DNA from: Myxococcales bacterium
Lineage (GTDB): Bacteria > Myxococcota_A > Polyangia > Polyangiales > Polyangiaceae
Assembly (NCBI GenBank): GCA_016794345.1
Contig: JAEUKE010000276.1
Span: forward strand, 1 to 64,000
Length of the DNA: 64,000 nucleotides
Direction of reading: 5' to 3'
A model generated the notes under the pieces. The model was not told where the DNA came from. It did not search any database and was given only the letters and a program-made list of their open reading frames with translations. A program made the translations under genes and the position numbers. Within the stretch, counting starts at the first letter, position 1. Every line of letters begins with the position of its first letter. Shown piece after piece: positions 24,374 to 32,444 of the stretch.

Positions 24374-25698
24374 GGTGCGTACCTCCGCGCCCAGGCCACC
24401 GCGTGCTGCACGTTGATCATCTCCTGGCCGGCCACGAGCACAGACCCGTCCGGCTCGATCGCCACGCTCGTCGCGAAGGTCTGGCTCACCGAGCCGTCCC
24501 CGTTCACGACGGGGCTCTTGTGGCGGCGCGTCCACGCGAGCGTGCCGTCCGCGCGGAAGCGCCGGAGGACGGCCTGGGTGTAGGAGAGGTTGTCGAGCTC
24601 GACCGGGTCGATCGTCTCCTGCCCGGCCACGACGAAGGAGCCGTCCGCGGCGCAGGCGAGCGCATTCGCGCCGTCCCAGCCGCCCGAGGGAGCGGCATAC
24701 GTCGCCTCCGAGAGCAGGTTTCCCGACTCGGAGATAATCATGACGTAGGTGTCATATTGTTCGTCCGCCCAGACCCAACCTGCGAACACGGCGGTCCCGT
24801 CGGGCCGGGCACACCCCGCCGTGATCTCCGCGTTCACCACGAAGGTGCTCAAAGGGATGGCGTCGGGACCGAGCACCGCGCCCTGGTCGTCCCAGACGAC
24901 GATGTTGCCTTCCGGGCGCGACGCGATGGCGCCCGAGCCGCCGTCGTCCACTCCGGGGAAGACGATCTCGTCTTTGCTCTCATCCGTCGCCGACACGCTG
25001 ACGACGTGCACGTTGCCGTCGATCTGTCGACCGATCCCCCGCACGGTTCCCGCGCCGTCAGCAGCGGTGAGCTGGGCGAAGGCCCCCTGCGCGCTGGAGA
25101 GGGGCGGGCTGACGGAGAGTCGCGTGCCGCCGTCCCAGCGCGAGAGGTACGTGTAGAGGTGGTCGCCGGCGACGTGCTCGGACTCCAATGCGATGACGGT
25201 TCCGTCAGCATTTGGGACGAGGCCCAGGATGGCGTTGTTGGCGCCGGGGTCCACCGGTGGGTCGAACACCGTCTCGGTGGAGCCGGCGAGCGAGAGCGAG
25301 ACCAGGAGGCGCTGACCCCCGTAGTGGACGGTCACGAGATCGAGCGGGACGAGGCCGGCGCCTCGATGGCCGCCGACGAGGTATCCGCCGGGGATCGGAG
25401 CGATCCCGAAGGCCGCGCTGTCCTCCGTGCCCGTCGGGTCGCGCCAGCTCCAGCTCACCATGTTCCGGCAGGTGGTGCTGCACGCGGCTGGCGGGGCGTC
25501 CGGGGCGAGCGTCTCGTCTTCGTAGTCGTCGCTGGCGGGGCCGCTGTCACAGGCTTCGCCTGCGTCGACGACGCCGTTGCCGCAGACGGCGCCGCCCCCC
25601 TGCCCTCCCCCGGCGCCGCCGCCGCCGCCTTCGGCGTAGGTGAACGTCTTGGGGAGACAAGAGGCGAGACCGAGGAAGACGAAGAGCGCGCTTCGCAA
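24370..25698 (-). CDS. Lipoprotein with beta-propeller-like repeats
   Basis: About 442 residues from TTG 25698, chosen because it gives a lipoprotein signal (FVFLGLAS-C) and lies 5 bases after the phosphatase stop. A Gly-rich linker and a Myxo-type Cys motif (CGNGVVDAGEACDSG) precede about 330 residues of repeats of the form NADGTVIALES, RPEGNIVVWDD, RPDGTAVFAGW, EPDGSVLVAGQE, typical of a surface beta-propeller (delta-60/SBBP-like). It is probably exposed on the cell surface. It is the middle gene of a PhoD-like / lipoprotein / PEGA-like operon. Confidence 0.8.
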   Translation of the reverse strand: MRSALFVFLGLASCLPKTFTYAEGGGGGAGGGQGGGAVCGNGVVDAGEACDSGPASDDYEDETLAPDAPPAACSTTCRNMVSWSWRDPTGTEDSAAFGIAPIPGGYLVGGHRGAGLVPLDLVTVHYGGQRLLVSLSLAGSTETVFDPPVDPGANNAILGLVPNADGTVIALESEHVAGDHLYTYLSRWDGGTRLSVSPPLSSAQGAFAQLTAADGAGTVRGIGRQIDGNVHVVSVSATDESKDEIVFPGVDDGGSGAIASRPEGNIVVWDDQGAVLGPDAIPLSTFVVNAEITAGCARPDGTAVFAGWVWADEQYDTYVMIISESGNLLSEATYAAPSGGWDGANALACAADGSFVVAGQETIDPVELDNLSYTQAVLRRFRADGTLAWTRRHKSPVVNGDGSVSQTFATSVAIEPDGSVLVAGQEMINVQHAVAWARRYAP

Positions 25699-25703
25699 GC
25701 GAT

Positions 25704-27521
25704 CTACGAGGGTACTACGGCGCTGGTCCCGCTGACGGTCTTGAATGACACGCGACCGACCGAGCCGTCCCAGGTCGCAGACTTGACGTCCGCGATCTGC
25801 AGGAAGGTGACTCGGAGCTCGACATCGCCGTCGACGTCCACGATCGCGACGCCGTGGCCGAGGCTGTTCGCGTAGCGATACTCGGGGCTGGTATCCGTGA
25901 GGATCTGGTCGAACATGGGCACGAGGCCCGCGAGGGTGGAGAAGGCCGGGTTCGAGTCGACCGTGCCCTGCGTGATCTCCTGCGCCGGCGAGGAGCTGAT
26001 CCCCGCCGTCACGTACTCCACGAGCGCCGGCGTGCCCGTGAGCACGTCGGGGTCGACGTGGATCTCGCACGCGTAGAACGCGTGGATGTCCCCGGTGAGC
26101 GCGACCACGTTCCGCGTGCCGTTCAGCGCCGTGAGGATCTCCTTGCGCTCGGTCCGGTAGCCGTCCCACTGGTCGGCGGTGAAGTAGTAGATGCCCTTGA
26201 ACGCGTCCGGGATGTCGAACGGCGTGAGATCGAGCATCATCTGGGCGAGCTGCGTCTCGTTGCCCCAGATCTTCCAGGTCGCGGTCGACTGGGTGATGCC
26301 GCTCGTAAGCCACGCCTTCTGCTCGGCCCCGAGCATCGTCGGCTTCACGTACGCCTCGATCTGGTCGAAGGGCGGCTTCTTCACGAAGTTGCGGCTGAAG
26401 ACCGCGCTGTTCGGGAACACCTTGCCGACGTCGCCGTAGGTGGGCAGCGTCATCGGCGCGCCCGCGGGGCGACCGTCCGCGGCGGCTCCTTCGGGGATGA
26501 CGTGATCGCTGCGGTAGCTGCGCTGATCCGTCAGGAAGAGCTCCACGTGCTTGCCGTAGCGGAGCGAGCGGTAGATCTTCATGTCCGCGGGCGGGCTCGC
26601 GGCGGCGTCGAACGTCACGTCGGCCGCCTGGTACTCGAACCAGGCCTGGGTCGCGGCGTGGCGTCGGGTCGGGTTCTTCTCGTCGCCTTGCGCCTCGTTG
26701 AAATCGGTCGAGTGGTCTTGCCAGCAGTCGTTCGCGAACTCGTGATCGTCCCAGATGCAGATGAACGGGAAGAGCGCGTGCGCGCGCCTGAGGTTCGCGT
26801 CGCGGCGGTACTGTTTGTAGAGGCCGCGGTAGTCACCGAGCGTGCTCGCCGCCTTCACGGCGGGGTTCTCGGACGGCAAGAGCTGGATGCCCTCGGGGAT
26901 GTCGATCGCGCGATCGGCTGACACCTGCTGGAAGTCGGGATCGCCGTTCGTCTCGTAGACGTAGTCCCCGAGGAAGAGCACGAAGTCGACGGGCTCCGCC
27001 TCGTCCGCGAGCGCCTTCCACGCGTGGTAGTAGCGGCCGATGAAGTCCTGGCAGGAGGCGAACGCGAAGCGAACCTTCACGTCCTGGTCGGCGGCCGGCG
27101 CCGTCTTCGTGCGCCCCGTCGGCGAGGCGACGCCCCGCGACTTGAACCGATAGAAATACGTCGTGAAGGGCGAGAGCCCGGTCACCTTCACGCGGACGGT
27201 GAAGTCGTAGGCGGCGTCCGAGGTGACGGTCTCTTTCGCGACGAGCTCGGCGAAGTCCTCCGTGGTCGAGACCTCGACGACGACGTCGAAGGGCCCGGCC
27301 TCCGCCTCGGGCTCGACGCGAGTCCAGAGGATGACACCATCCGGCTTGGGATCACCCGACGCGAGGCCGTGCGGGTAGACCCGCTCCTGATCGGCCGGGT
27401 CGGTGCTGTACTGCTCCTCCTCCGGCGGTGTCGTCTCGTCGTCCCCACACGCGGCGGTCCCCGCGCTGATGGTCACGACGAGGCCATGAAGGAAAGAGCG
27501 TCGACCCAAGCGAGGCATCAT
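25704..27521 (-). CDS. PhoD-like alkaline phosphatase/phosphodiesterase
   Basis: 605 residues beginning MMPRLGRRSFLHG, a Tat-type signal (RRSFL), followed by a lipoprotein-like AACGDDE. The N-terminal Fn3-like PhoD domain starts YPHGLASGDP. The calcineurin-type metal motifs are ASCQDF, LGDYVYETNGD, WDDHEFANDC and LTGDIHAFYACEI. It is predicted to be an exported phosphomonoesterase or phosphodiesterase using calcium and iron, as in PhoD. It heads the operon. It is divergent from the esterase at 27606 with an inverted repeat in between; no clear Pho box was seen. Confidence 0.9.
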   Translation of the reverse strand: MMPRLGRRSFLHGLVVTISAGTAACGDDETTPPEEEQYSTDPADQERVYPHGLASGDPKPDGVILWTRVEPEAEAGPFDVVVEVSTTEDFAELVAKETVTSDAAYDFTVRVKVTGLSPFTTYFYRFKSRGVASPTGRTKTAPAADQDVKVRFAFASCQDFIGRYYHAWKALADEAEPVDFVLFLGDYVYETNGDPDFQQVSADRAIDIPEGIQLLPSENPAVKAASTLGDYRGLYKQYRRDANLRRAHALFPFICIWDDHEFANDCWQDHSTDFNEAQGDEKNPTRRHAATQAWFEYQAADVTFDAAASPPADMKIYRSLRYGKHVELFLTDQRSYRSDHVIPEGAAADGRPAGAPMTLPTYGDVGKVFPNSAVFSRNFVKKPPFDQIEAYVKPTMLGAEQKAWLTSGITQSTATWKIWGNETQLAQMMLDLTPFDIPDAFKGIYYFTADQWDGYRTERKEILTALNGTRNVVALTGDIHAFYACEIHVDPDVLTGTPALVEYVTAGISSSPAQEITQGTVDSNPAFSTLAGLVPMFDQILTDTSPEYRYANSLGHGVAIVDVDGDVELRVTFLQIADVKSATWDGSVGRVSFKTVSGTSAVVPS

Positions 27522-27522
27522 C

Positions 27523-27560
27523 CCGATTGCGTAGCTCGCCTCGCACGACGGAGCAATCGG
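27523..27560. promoter_or_regulatory. Spaced inverted repeat in a divergent promoter region
   Basis: CCGATTGC (27523-27530) and GCAATCGG (27553-27560) are perfect complements 22 bases apart, in the 84-base gap between the PhoD-like gene and the divergent esterase. A plausible operator for both. Confidence 0.35.
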
Positions 27561-27605
27561 CGGCGGTTGTCGCGGGCGACCGGGCGGGCTACGCACATCG
27601 GCGCA

Positions 27606-28436
27606 ATGCGCCTCACCTTCTCTCGGACGATCGTGGCCGCGGCGGTCCTGGGGACGAGCCTGGCGTTCGGCGCGGAGGCCCGCGCGGAAGAGGGCCCGTG
27701 GTGTCACGAGTCGCTCGAGACCCTGGAAGGGAACGTCTGCTACGAGCCGGGCGCGCAGCCCGAGGGGGAGGGCAAGCGCACGCTCGTCATCTTCCTGCAC
27801 GGCCTGGTCGACGGCGGCACCGACTGGCAACACCAGCAGCAGCGAGGCATGGCCCTCGCCGCGAAGCGGCTCAAGTTCTCCCTCATCGCGCCGAAGGGGC
27901 GCTCGGGGCTGGGCGGTAAGCGGAAGGACGACCAGATCGGCTGGCCCACCTCCGAGACCGCACGCGCGTCGATGGAGGAAGAGGTCGTCGCCGAGTGGAT
28001 GAAGGCGAAGGAGACGCTCGAGGCGCGCGACGGCAAGAAGTTCGACCGCGTCTTCGTGATGGGCTTCTCCAACGGCGCCTACTACGCAGGCTCGCTCGCG
28101 GTGCGCGGCCGGCTCGACGTGGACGGCTACGCCGTCTTCGCCGGCGGCTCGGCGTTCCCCGGCGCGGAGCGGCTCGCCAAGGCGACGAAGAACCGCAAGC
28201 CCGTGTTCGTCGGGGTGGCCACGAAGGACTCGACCGCCAAAGACGGGCTCGGCCTCGTGAAGCTCCTCAAGAAGCTCAAGTGGCCCCATGCGAGCTCGTC
28301 GAAGCCGGTGGGCCACCTGGTGGCCGACGAGCAGCTCGAGTCGGCGATGACGTTCCTGCGCGGCGACGCGAAGAAGCCCAAGGCGACGGCGAGCAAGCCG
28401 AAGGCGAAGAAGAAGAAGCCGAAGACTACGAAGTAG
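27606..28436 (+). CDS. Secreted alpha/beta-hydrolase (esterase-like)
   Basis: 276 residues. The signal peptide ends ARA-E (about 28). The hydrolase core shows the oxyanion segment VIFLHGLVDGG (61-71), nucleophile Ser155 in GFSNG, a likely acid near Asp208 and His237 in GHLVAD. Polyhydroxybutyrate-depolymerase and feruloyl-esterase-like proteins share this pattern. The tail (about 253-276) is almost entirely Lys/Ala/Pro, which may bind polyanions or the cell surface. The tail overlaps the convergent next gene by 11 bases. Confidence 0.85.
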   Translation: MRLTFSRTIVAAAVLGTSLAFGAEARAEEGPWCHESLETLEGNVCYEPGAQPEGEGKRTLVIFLHGLVDGGTDWQHQQQRGMALAAKRLKFSLIAPKGRSGLGGKRKDDQIGWPTSETARASMEEEVVAEWMKAKETLEARDGKKFDRVFVMGFSNGAYYAGSLAVRGRLDVDGYAVFAGGSAFPGAERLAKATKNRKPVFVGVATKDSTAKDGLGLVKLLKKLKWPHASSSKPVGHLVADEQLESAMTFLRGDAKKPKATASKPKAKKKKPKTTK

Positions 28437-29319
28437 GCCCGAGGTCGCGCACCATCCGGCCGAGGGCGTCGAGCGCGTCGAGGCTCATCAAGCCCGGCCA
28501 CATGAGTTGTTTTCCGACCACCGGCACGATGCGCCCCGTCTTGGCCGCCGGGATGTCCAGCGCGCGGAACACCTGCGCGTCCTCGTCGGTGAAGGCGTGT
28601 GGCTCATCCGGCAAGAGGACGAGATGGGGCGCGCGCTCGCGCAACTCCTCCGGGGTGACGCGCGGGTACCGTACGTCGCGACCGGCGATCTCCTCCGGCG
28701 ACGCGGGCCGCGCTCGCCCCAGATCGGCGGCGAGCGGGTACTTGCGATCTCGATCGGCGAACACGTTCTCCGCGCCCGCGTGCGCGAGCACGTCCGAGAT
28801 GAAGGTGTCGCCGTTGATCGTCATGAGCGGGTCGGCCCAGATGGGGACGAAGGTGCGCACGCGAGGCCCCGAGAGCCTCGCCTCGGCGCGGCACGCCGTG
28901 TCGTACGCCTGCTTCACGAGCGACCTCGCCTCGTCTCCCAGGTCCCCGAGCACACGTGCGAGGAGCGCGACGAGCCCGGCGGCTGCGCGCACCGTCTTGG
29001 GGAACGTCACCATGACGGTGAGCCCTGCTCGCTCGAGACGATCCACGTCGCGCCGCGTGTTCTCCTCCTGGTTCATCACCACGAGATCGGGGCGAAGCTC
29101 GATCACGGCCTCGACGTCCGGGTCCTTCGTCCCCCCGAACGCGGGCACCTTGTCGACCTCGGGGGCGGGCTCCACGCAGTACTTGGTCCTGCCGACGAGG
29201 CGGTCCCCGACGCCGAGGCGCACGAGCGTGTACGTGTCGCTGGGCACGAGCGACACGATGCGGCGCGGAGGCTGGGTGAAGCGCAGGGGTCGACCGCGAT
29301 CGTCTTCGAGGTTCGTCAT
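28426..29319 (-). CDS. BtuF-like helical-backbone metal-complex receptor
   Basis: 297 residues of the periplasmic cobalamin/siderophore-binding fold: PPRRIVSLVPSDTYTLVRLGVGDRLVGRT, then DPDVEAVIELRPDLVVMNQEEN and APHLVLLPDEPHAF. Family members normally have a signal peptide or lipobox; none is seen from ATG 29319, and no good upstream start extends it. It could be cytoplasmic, or the N-terminus is misassigned. No permease or ATPase genes are nearby. Convergent with the esterase, divergent from the kinase at 29418. Confidence 0.78.
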   Translation of the reverse strand: MTNLEDDRGRPLRFTQPPRRIVSLVPSDTYTLVRLGVGDRLVGRTKYCVEPAPEVDKVPAFGGTKDPDVEAVIELRPDLVVMNQEENTRRDVDRLERAGLTVMVTFPKTVRAAAGLVALLARVLGDLGDEARSLVKQAYDTACRAEARLSGPRVRTFVPIWADPLMTINGDTFISDVLAHAGAENVFADRDRKYPLAADLGRARPASPEEIAGRDVRYPRVTPEELRERAPHLVLLPDEPHAFTDEDAQVFRALDIPAAKTGRIVPVVGKQLMWPGLMSLDALDALGRMVRDLGPTS

Positions 29320-29417
29320 TCGAGGGAGGTCATGACGGCTCCGACGGGTCGCGTCAACGAGACGCCCCGCCGCCAAATAGTTGCCCGGGCCGCGGCGCCC
29401 GTGAGACGCCCGCACCG

Positions 29418-30689
29418 ATGACGGCAGAGCTCGCCCCTACCCGCGAGGCACCCCGCGAGAGGCGGCGGCGTCATGCCCGCACGCCGGGGCGCCTCCTTCC
29501 CGCACGCATCGGCCCCTACGAGCTCTTCGACCACATCGGTCGGGGCGGGATGGCCGACATCTACCGCGCGCGGACGACCGACGATCACGGCGTCGTGCGC
29601 GAGGTCGTGGTGAAGGAGGTGCTGCCCGAGCTCGCCCACAGCGAGCGGCTCGCGGAGCTCCTCGCGAGCGAGGCCAAGCTCGCCTCGCGGCTCGATCACC
29701 CGAACGTCATCCGCGTCGAGACCCTGGGGCACGACGAGAACGTCCTCTACATCGCCATGGAGTGGATGGATGGGCTCGATCTGCGGGACCTGCTCCGGCG
29801 CTGCGCCCGCGAGTCGGTCGCGCTCCCCATCGATATCTCGCTCTTCCTCGTCCGCGAGATCCTCCGCGGGCTGGACTACGCCCACCAGGTGATCGTGCAC
29901 GACGAGGACGGCGCGGAGCGCGTGGGCATCATCCACCGCGACGTCTCGCCGTCCAACGTGCTCGTCTCGTTCGAGGGCGAGGTGAAGATCTGCGACTTCG
30001 GCATCGCGCGCGCGCACGACGAAGACCGCGACGCCGCATGGTCGGAGGCCGTCGTCGAGGGCAAGGCCGGCTACATGAGCCCGGAGCAGGCGAACGGCGA
30101 GCCCCTCGATCCGAGGGCCGACGTGTTCGCCGCGGGCATCATCCTCTGGGAGCTGCTCTCCGGTCGCCGGCTGTACCGCGCCGAGGGCGACGGCGCCCTG
30201 CTCGACGTCGCCAAGCGCGCGGAGGTCCCCGATCTGCCGGAGCGTGGTCTCCCGATGGAAGACGAGCTCCGCGCGATCGTCGGTCGGGCGCTCGCCAAGG
30301 ATCGCGACGAGCGGTTCCCGACCGCCGGGGAGATGGCCGCGGCGCTCGAGGACTACGCGGCGCGCGCGGACATGCAGGCGAACGCCAGGTCGCTGCGGAG
30401 GTTCCTCGAAGCGAGCTTCGCGTCGTCGGTCGTGGCCGCCCGCAAGCGCCGCGAGCTCGCCACGATGGCGATGGCGAGAGGCCCGCTCGCGGTGATCGAG
30501 ATCCTCGACGTGCCCGTGGTCGGCATGGTCGCCGCGGATCCGGACGCCGTCGCCGCCGAGGCCGCCGCGCCCGAGTCCATCGCGCCGAGCACGAGAGGCA
30601 CGACCGCGCCGGGACGGAGCGCGCTCGTCCTCGTCGTCCTCGCGGCGCTGATGGTCGCCTACCTCGTGGTCCGCGCCGTTCAGGGGTGA
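29418..30689 (+). CDS. Tail-anchored Ser/Thr protein kinase
   Basis: 423 residues. The kinase domain has GRGGMADIY (41-49), Lys66, HRDVSPSNVL (Asp175), DFG (193-195) and GYMSPEQANGE. HRDVSPSN instead of HRDLKPxN is typical of a large myxobacterial kinase subgroup. The C-terminal ~100 residues are low-complexity and end in one membrane helix (about 398-418), so the kinase faces the cytoplasm from a C-terminal anchor. The basic N-terminus (RERRRRHARTPGR) may contact membrane or DNA. Confidence 0.92.
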   Translation: MTAELAPTREAPRERRRRHARTPGRLLPARIGPYELFDHIGRGGMADIYRARTTDDHGVVREVVVKEVLPELAHSERLAELLASEAKLASRLDHPNVIRVETLGHDENVLYIAMEWMDGLDLRDLLRRCARESVALPIDISLFLVREILRGLDYAHQVIVHDEDGAERVGIIHRDVSPSNVLVSFEGEVKICDFGIARAHDEDRDAAWSEAVVEGKAGYMSPEQANGEPLDPRADVFAAGIILWELLSGRRLYRAEGDGALLDVAKRAEVPDLPERGLPMEDELRAIVGRALAKDRDERFPTAGEMAAALEDYAARADMQANARSLRRFLEASFASSVVAARKRRELATMAMARGPLAVIEILDVPVVGMVAADPDAVAAEAAAPESIAPSTRGTTAPGRSALVLVVLAALMVAYLVVRAVQG

Positions 30690-30722
30690 CGGTCGCCGCC
30701 ACCTTGTTGCACCATCGCGTGC

Positions 30723-32444
30723 GTGACAGGCGGCGGCATCCCGCGAGCGCTCGCGACCTCGATCGTCCTCGCGGCGTGCTCCCAGGCGGACGAAGGCGCG
30801 ACGTCCTCGAGCGCCTCGGCGGCGTCCCCCTCGCTCTCGGTTCCCGCGCCCACGGAGGCGACCCCGCGCGAGATCGATGCCCGGTTCGTGTTCACCGAAT
30901 CGAAGCGGGATCGAGCCGAGCCTCCGGCGCGCTTCGCTCGCCCGCTGCCGACCGATCTCGACCAGGGCTATCGCCCGGGTGAAGACGCGCCTCCGACGCA
31001 CTTCGTATCCGGGCTTCTCTGCGCCGCGGACGAGCCGATGACGATCCAGCTGATCGAGGCGGTGAAGCAGACGCTCGAGAAGGGAGGGGACCAGAACCGG
31101 GTCGCGAGCACCGTCGCGAAGCTCGTCCGGCTCTGCGAGCCGGCGCCGAGCTACTGCAAGGCCGCGGCAGCGCGGGCCAACCGGAGCACCGACGCCGCGG
31201 GCCGGCTCGTCGGCGCGACGATGCTCGCGGACTGCGGCCGCGTCGAAGACCTCGAGCTGTTCGATCGACGCGACACCCCCGCGCTCGCCGTGTTCCATTA
31301 CCTCGCCGCGCGACGGCTCTCCGGCCCTAAGCCGCTCTTCACCGAGCGGGTCGGGCGAGCCGCGATCGAGCTCGCGAAGTCGCTCGACGACGCGCACGAG
31401 CTCCGCATGGCAGCGGGCACGCTTGCGAGCTTCGAAGACAGGAACGCGGCGCTCGCCCTCATCGCGATGCACGACGTGTCGAAGGCTCACGCGCGGGTGA
31501 TCGCGCTCGCCGGGGTCGAGTCGCGCGACCCCGAGGCGCGTCGCATGGGTGAAGAGGCCTGCGCGGAGGTCCCGACCGATCCGCTCTGCACCCGCGAAGA
31601 CGGCCCCACGCGCCGCCTGCCCAAGCCCAAGAAAGACGACCTCACCCACCCCGAGCGGATCGAGATGGCCCGCCTCGCGCGCTTCGTCACCGACCCGAGC
31701 GTACGCCGCAGCGTCGGGCCGCGCCTCTTGGCGTGCTCGCGAGCGAGCCGTACGGCGTTCGACTGCATCATGCGCCTGCAGCTCGTCGATCGGAAGAAGG
31801 CCTCGCAGATGGCGCGGAAGCTGAAGCCCCAGGCGACGTTCTCCGACCGCGAGCGGGTCGCCGCGCTCGCGCGCTTCGAGGCTGGGGCCGCGCTGGGAGC
31901 ACACCTCACCCAGCTGGGCTTCCGCCCGGCGCGGGACCCGAAGGAAGGCGAGCTGCGGACGACGGCGCGCGAGGTGCTCGAGGCGAGCGGACACCTCCTC
32001 CGCTTCGACGCCGAGACCGACAGGTTCCCGAACGAGCACGACGCGCTCCTCATGCAGCTCGCTCGGCTCGCCAGAGAGGAGCTGACGGGCGCGCTGTTCG
32101 AGGAGCGCCCGCCCGCGAAGGGCGACAGCGGCCCCTACGAGATCTGCGCCTACTGGAGCGGCGAGCGCTGGTGCACGACGGCGAAGAACCTGGGGGACTG
32201 GTACGATCTCGACGCGGCGCTGGGCCTCTTGAACACCATGGCGCGCGACCGCGGATCCAAGACGAGGTTCGCGACGCTGGCCACCGCCGATCAGTTCGCG
32301 ACCGTGGTGGCCGGCCCTGCGACGGGCATCGTCTCGATCGCGGACGCCGGGCTCGTCGAGATCGCGCCGCCGGGTGCGGCGCGCGACAAGGGCCTCGCGG
32401 CAGAGAAGGACCTCACATCATCGAAACCGGATCCACGTCGATGA
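30723..32444 (+). CDS. Large lipoprotein, hypothetical
   Basis: 573 residues from GTG 30723 with a lipoprotein signal (SIVLAA-C, Cys19). After a short Ser/Ala linker the protein is mostly helical, with repeated short units (VASTVAKLVRLCEPAPSYCKAA, AAGRLVGATMLADCG, AALALIAMHDVSKAHARV) resembling HEAT/ARM-like solenoid repeats, and Cys pairs likely to form disulphides. No catalytic motif. It is 33 bases after the kinase and probably co-transcribed. Its 3' end overlaps the convergent priA by 32 bases. Confidence 0.78.
   Translation: MTGGGIPRALATSIVLAACSQADEGATSSSASAASPSLSVPAPTEATPREIDARFVFTESKRDRAEPPARFARPLPTDLDQGYRPGEDAPPTHFVSGLLCAADEPMTIQLIEAVKQTLEKGGDQNRVASTVAKLVRLCEPAPSYCKAAAARANRSTDAAGRLVGATMLADCGRVEDLELFDRRDTPALAVFHYLAARRLSGPKPLFTERVGRAAIELAKSLDDAHELRMAAGTLASFEDRNAALALIAMHDVSKAHARVIALAGVESRDPEARRMGEEACAEVPTDPLCTREDGPTRRLPKPKKDDLTHPERIEMARLARFVTDPSVRRSVGPRLLACSRASRTAFDCIMRLQLVDRKKASQMARKLKPQATFSDRERVAALARFEAGAALGAHLTQLGFRPARDPKEGELRTTAREVLEASGHLLRFDAETDRFPNEHDALLMQLARLAREELTGALFEERPPAKGDSGPYEICAYWSGERWCTTAKNLGDWYDLDAALGLLNTMARDRGSKTRFATLATADQFATVVAGPATGIVSIADAGLVEIAPPGAARDKGLAAEKDLTSSKPDPRR

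Noticed and set aside
27522..27605. A PhoB box upstream of the PhoD-like gene
   Set aside because: No CTGTCAT-type direct repeats were found; only an unrelated inverted repeat is present.
29320..29417. A cobalamin riboswitch upstream of the BtuF-like gene
   Set aside because: The gap is under 100 bases and lacks the B12-box sequence and length needed.
29316..32039. A 907-codon minus-strand open frame across the kinase and lipoprotein genes
   Set aside because: It is opposite two genes with clear domains and G/C-ending codons, and its translation has no recognisable motif.
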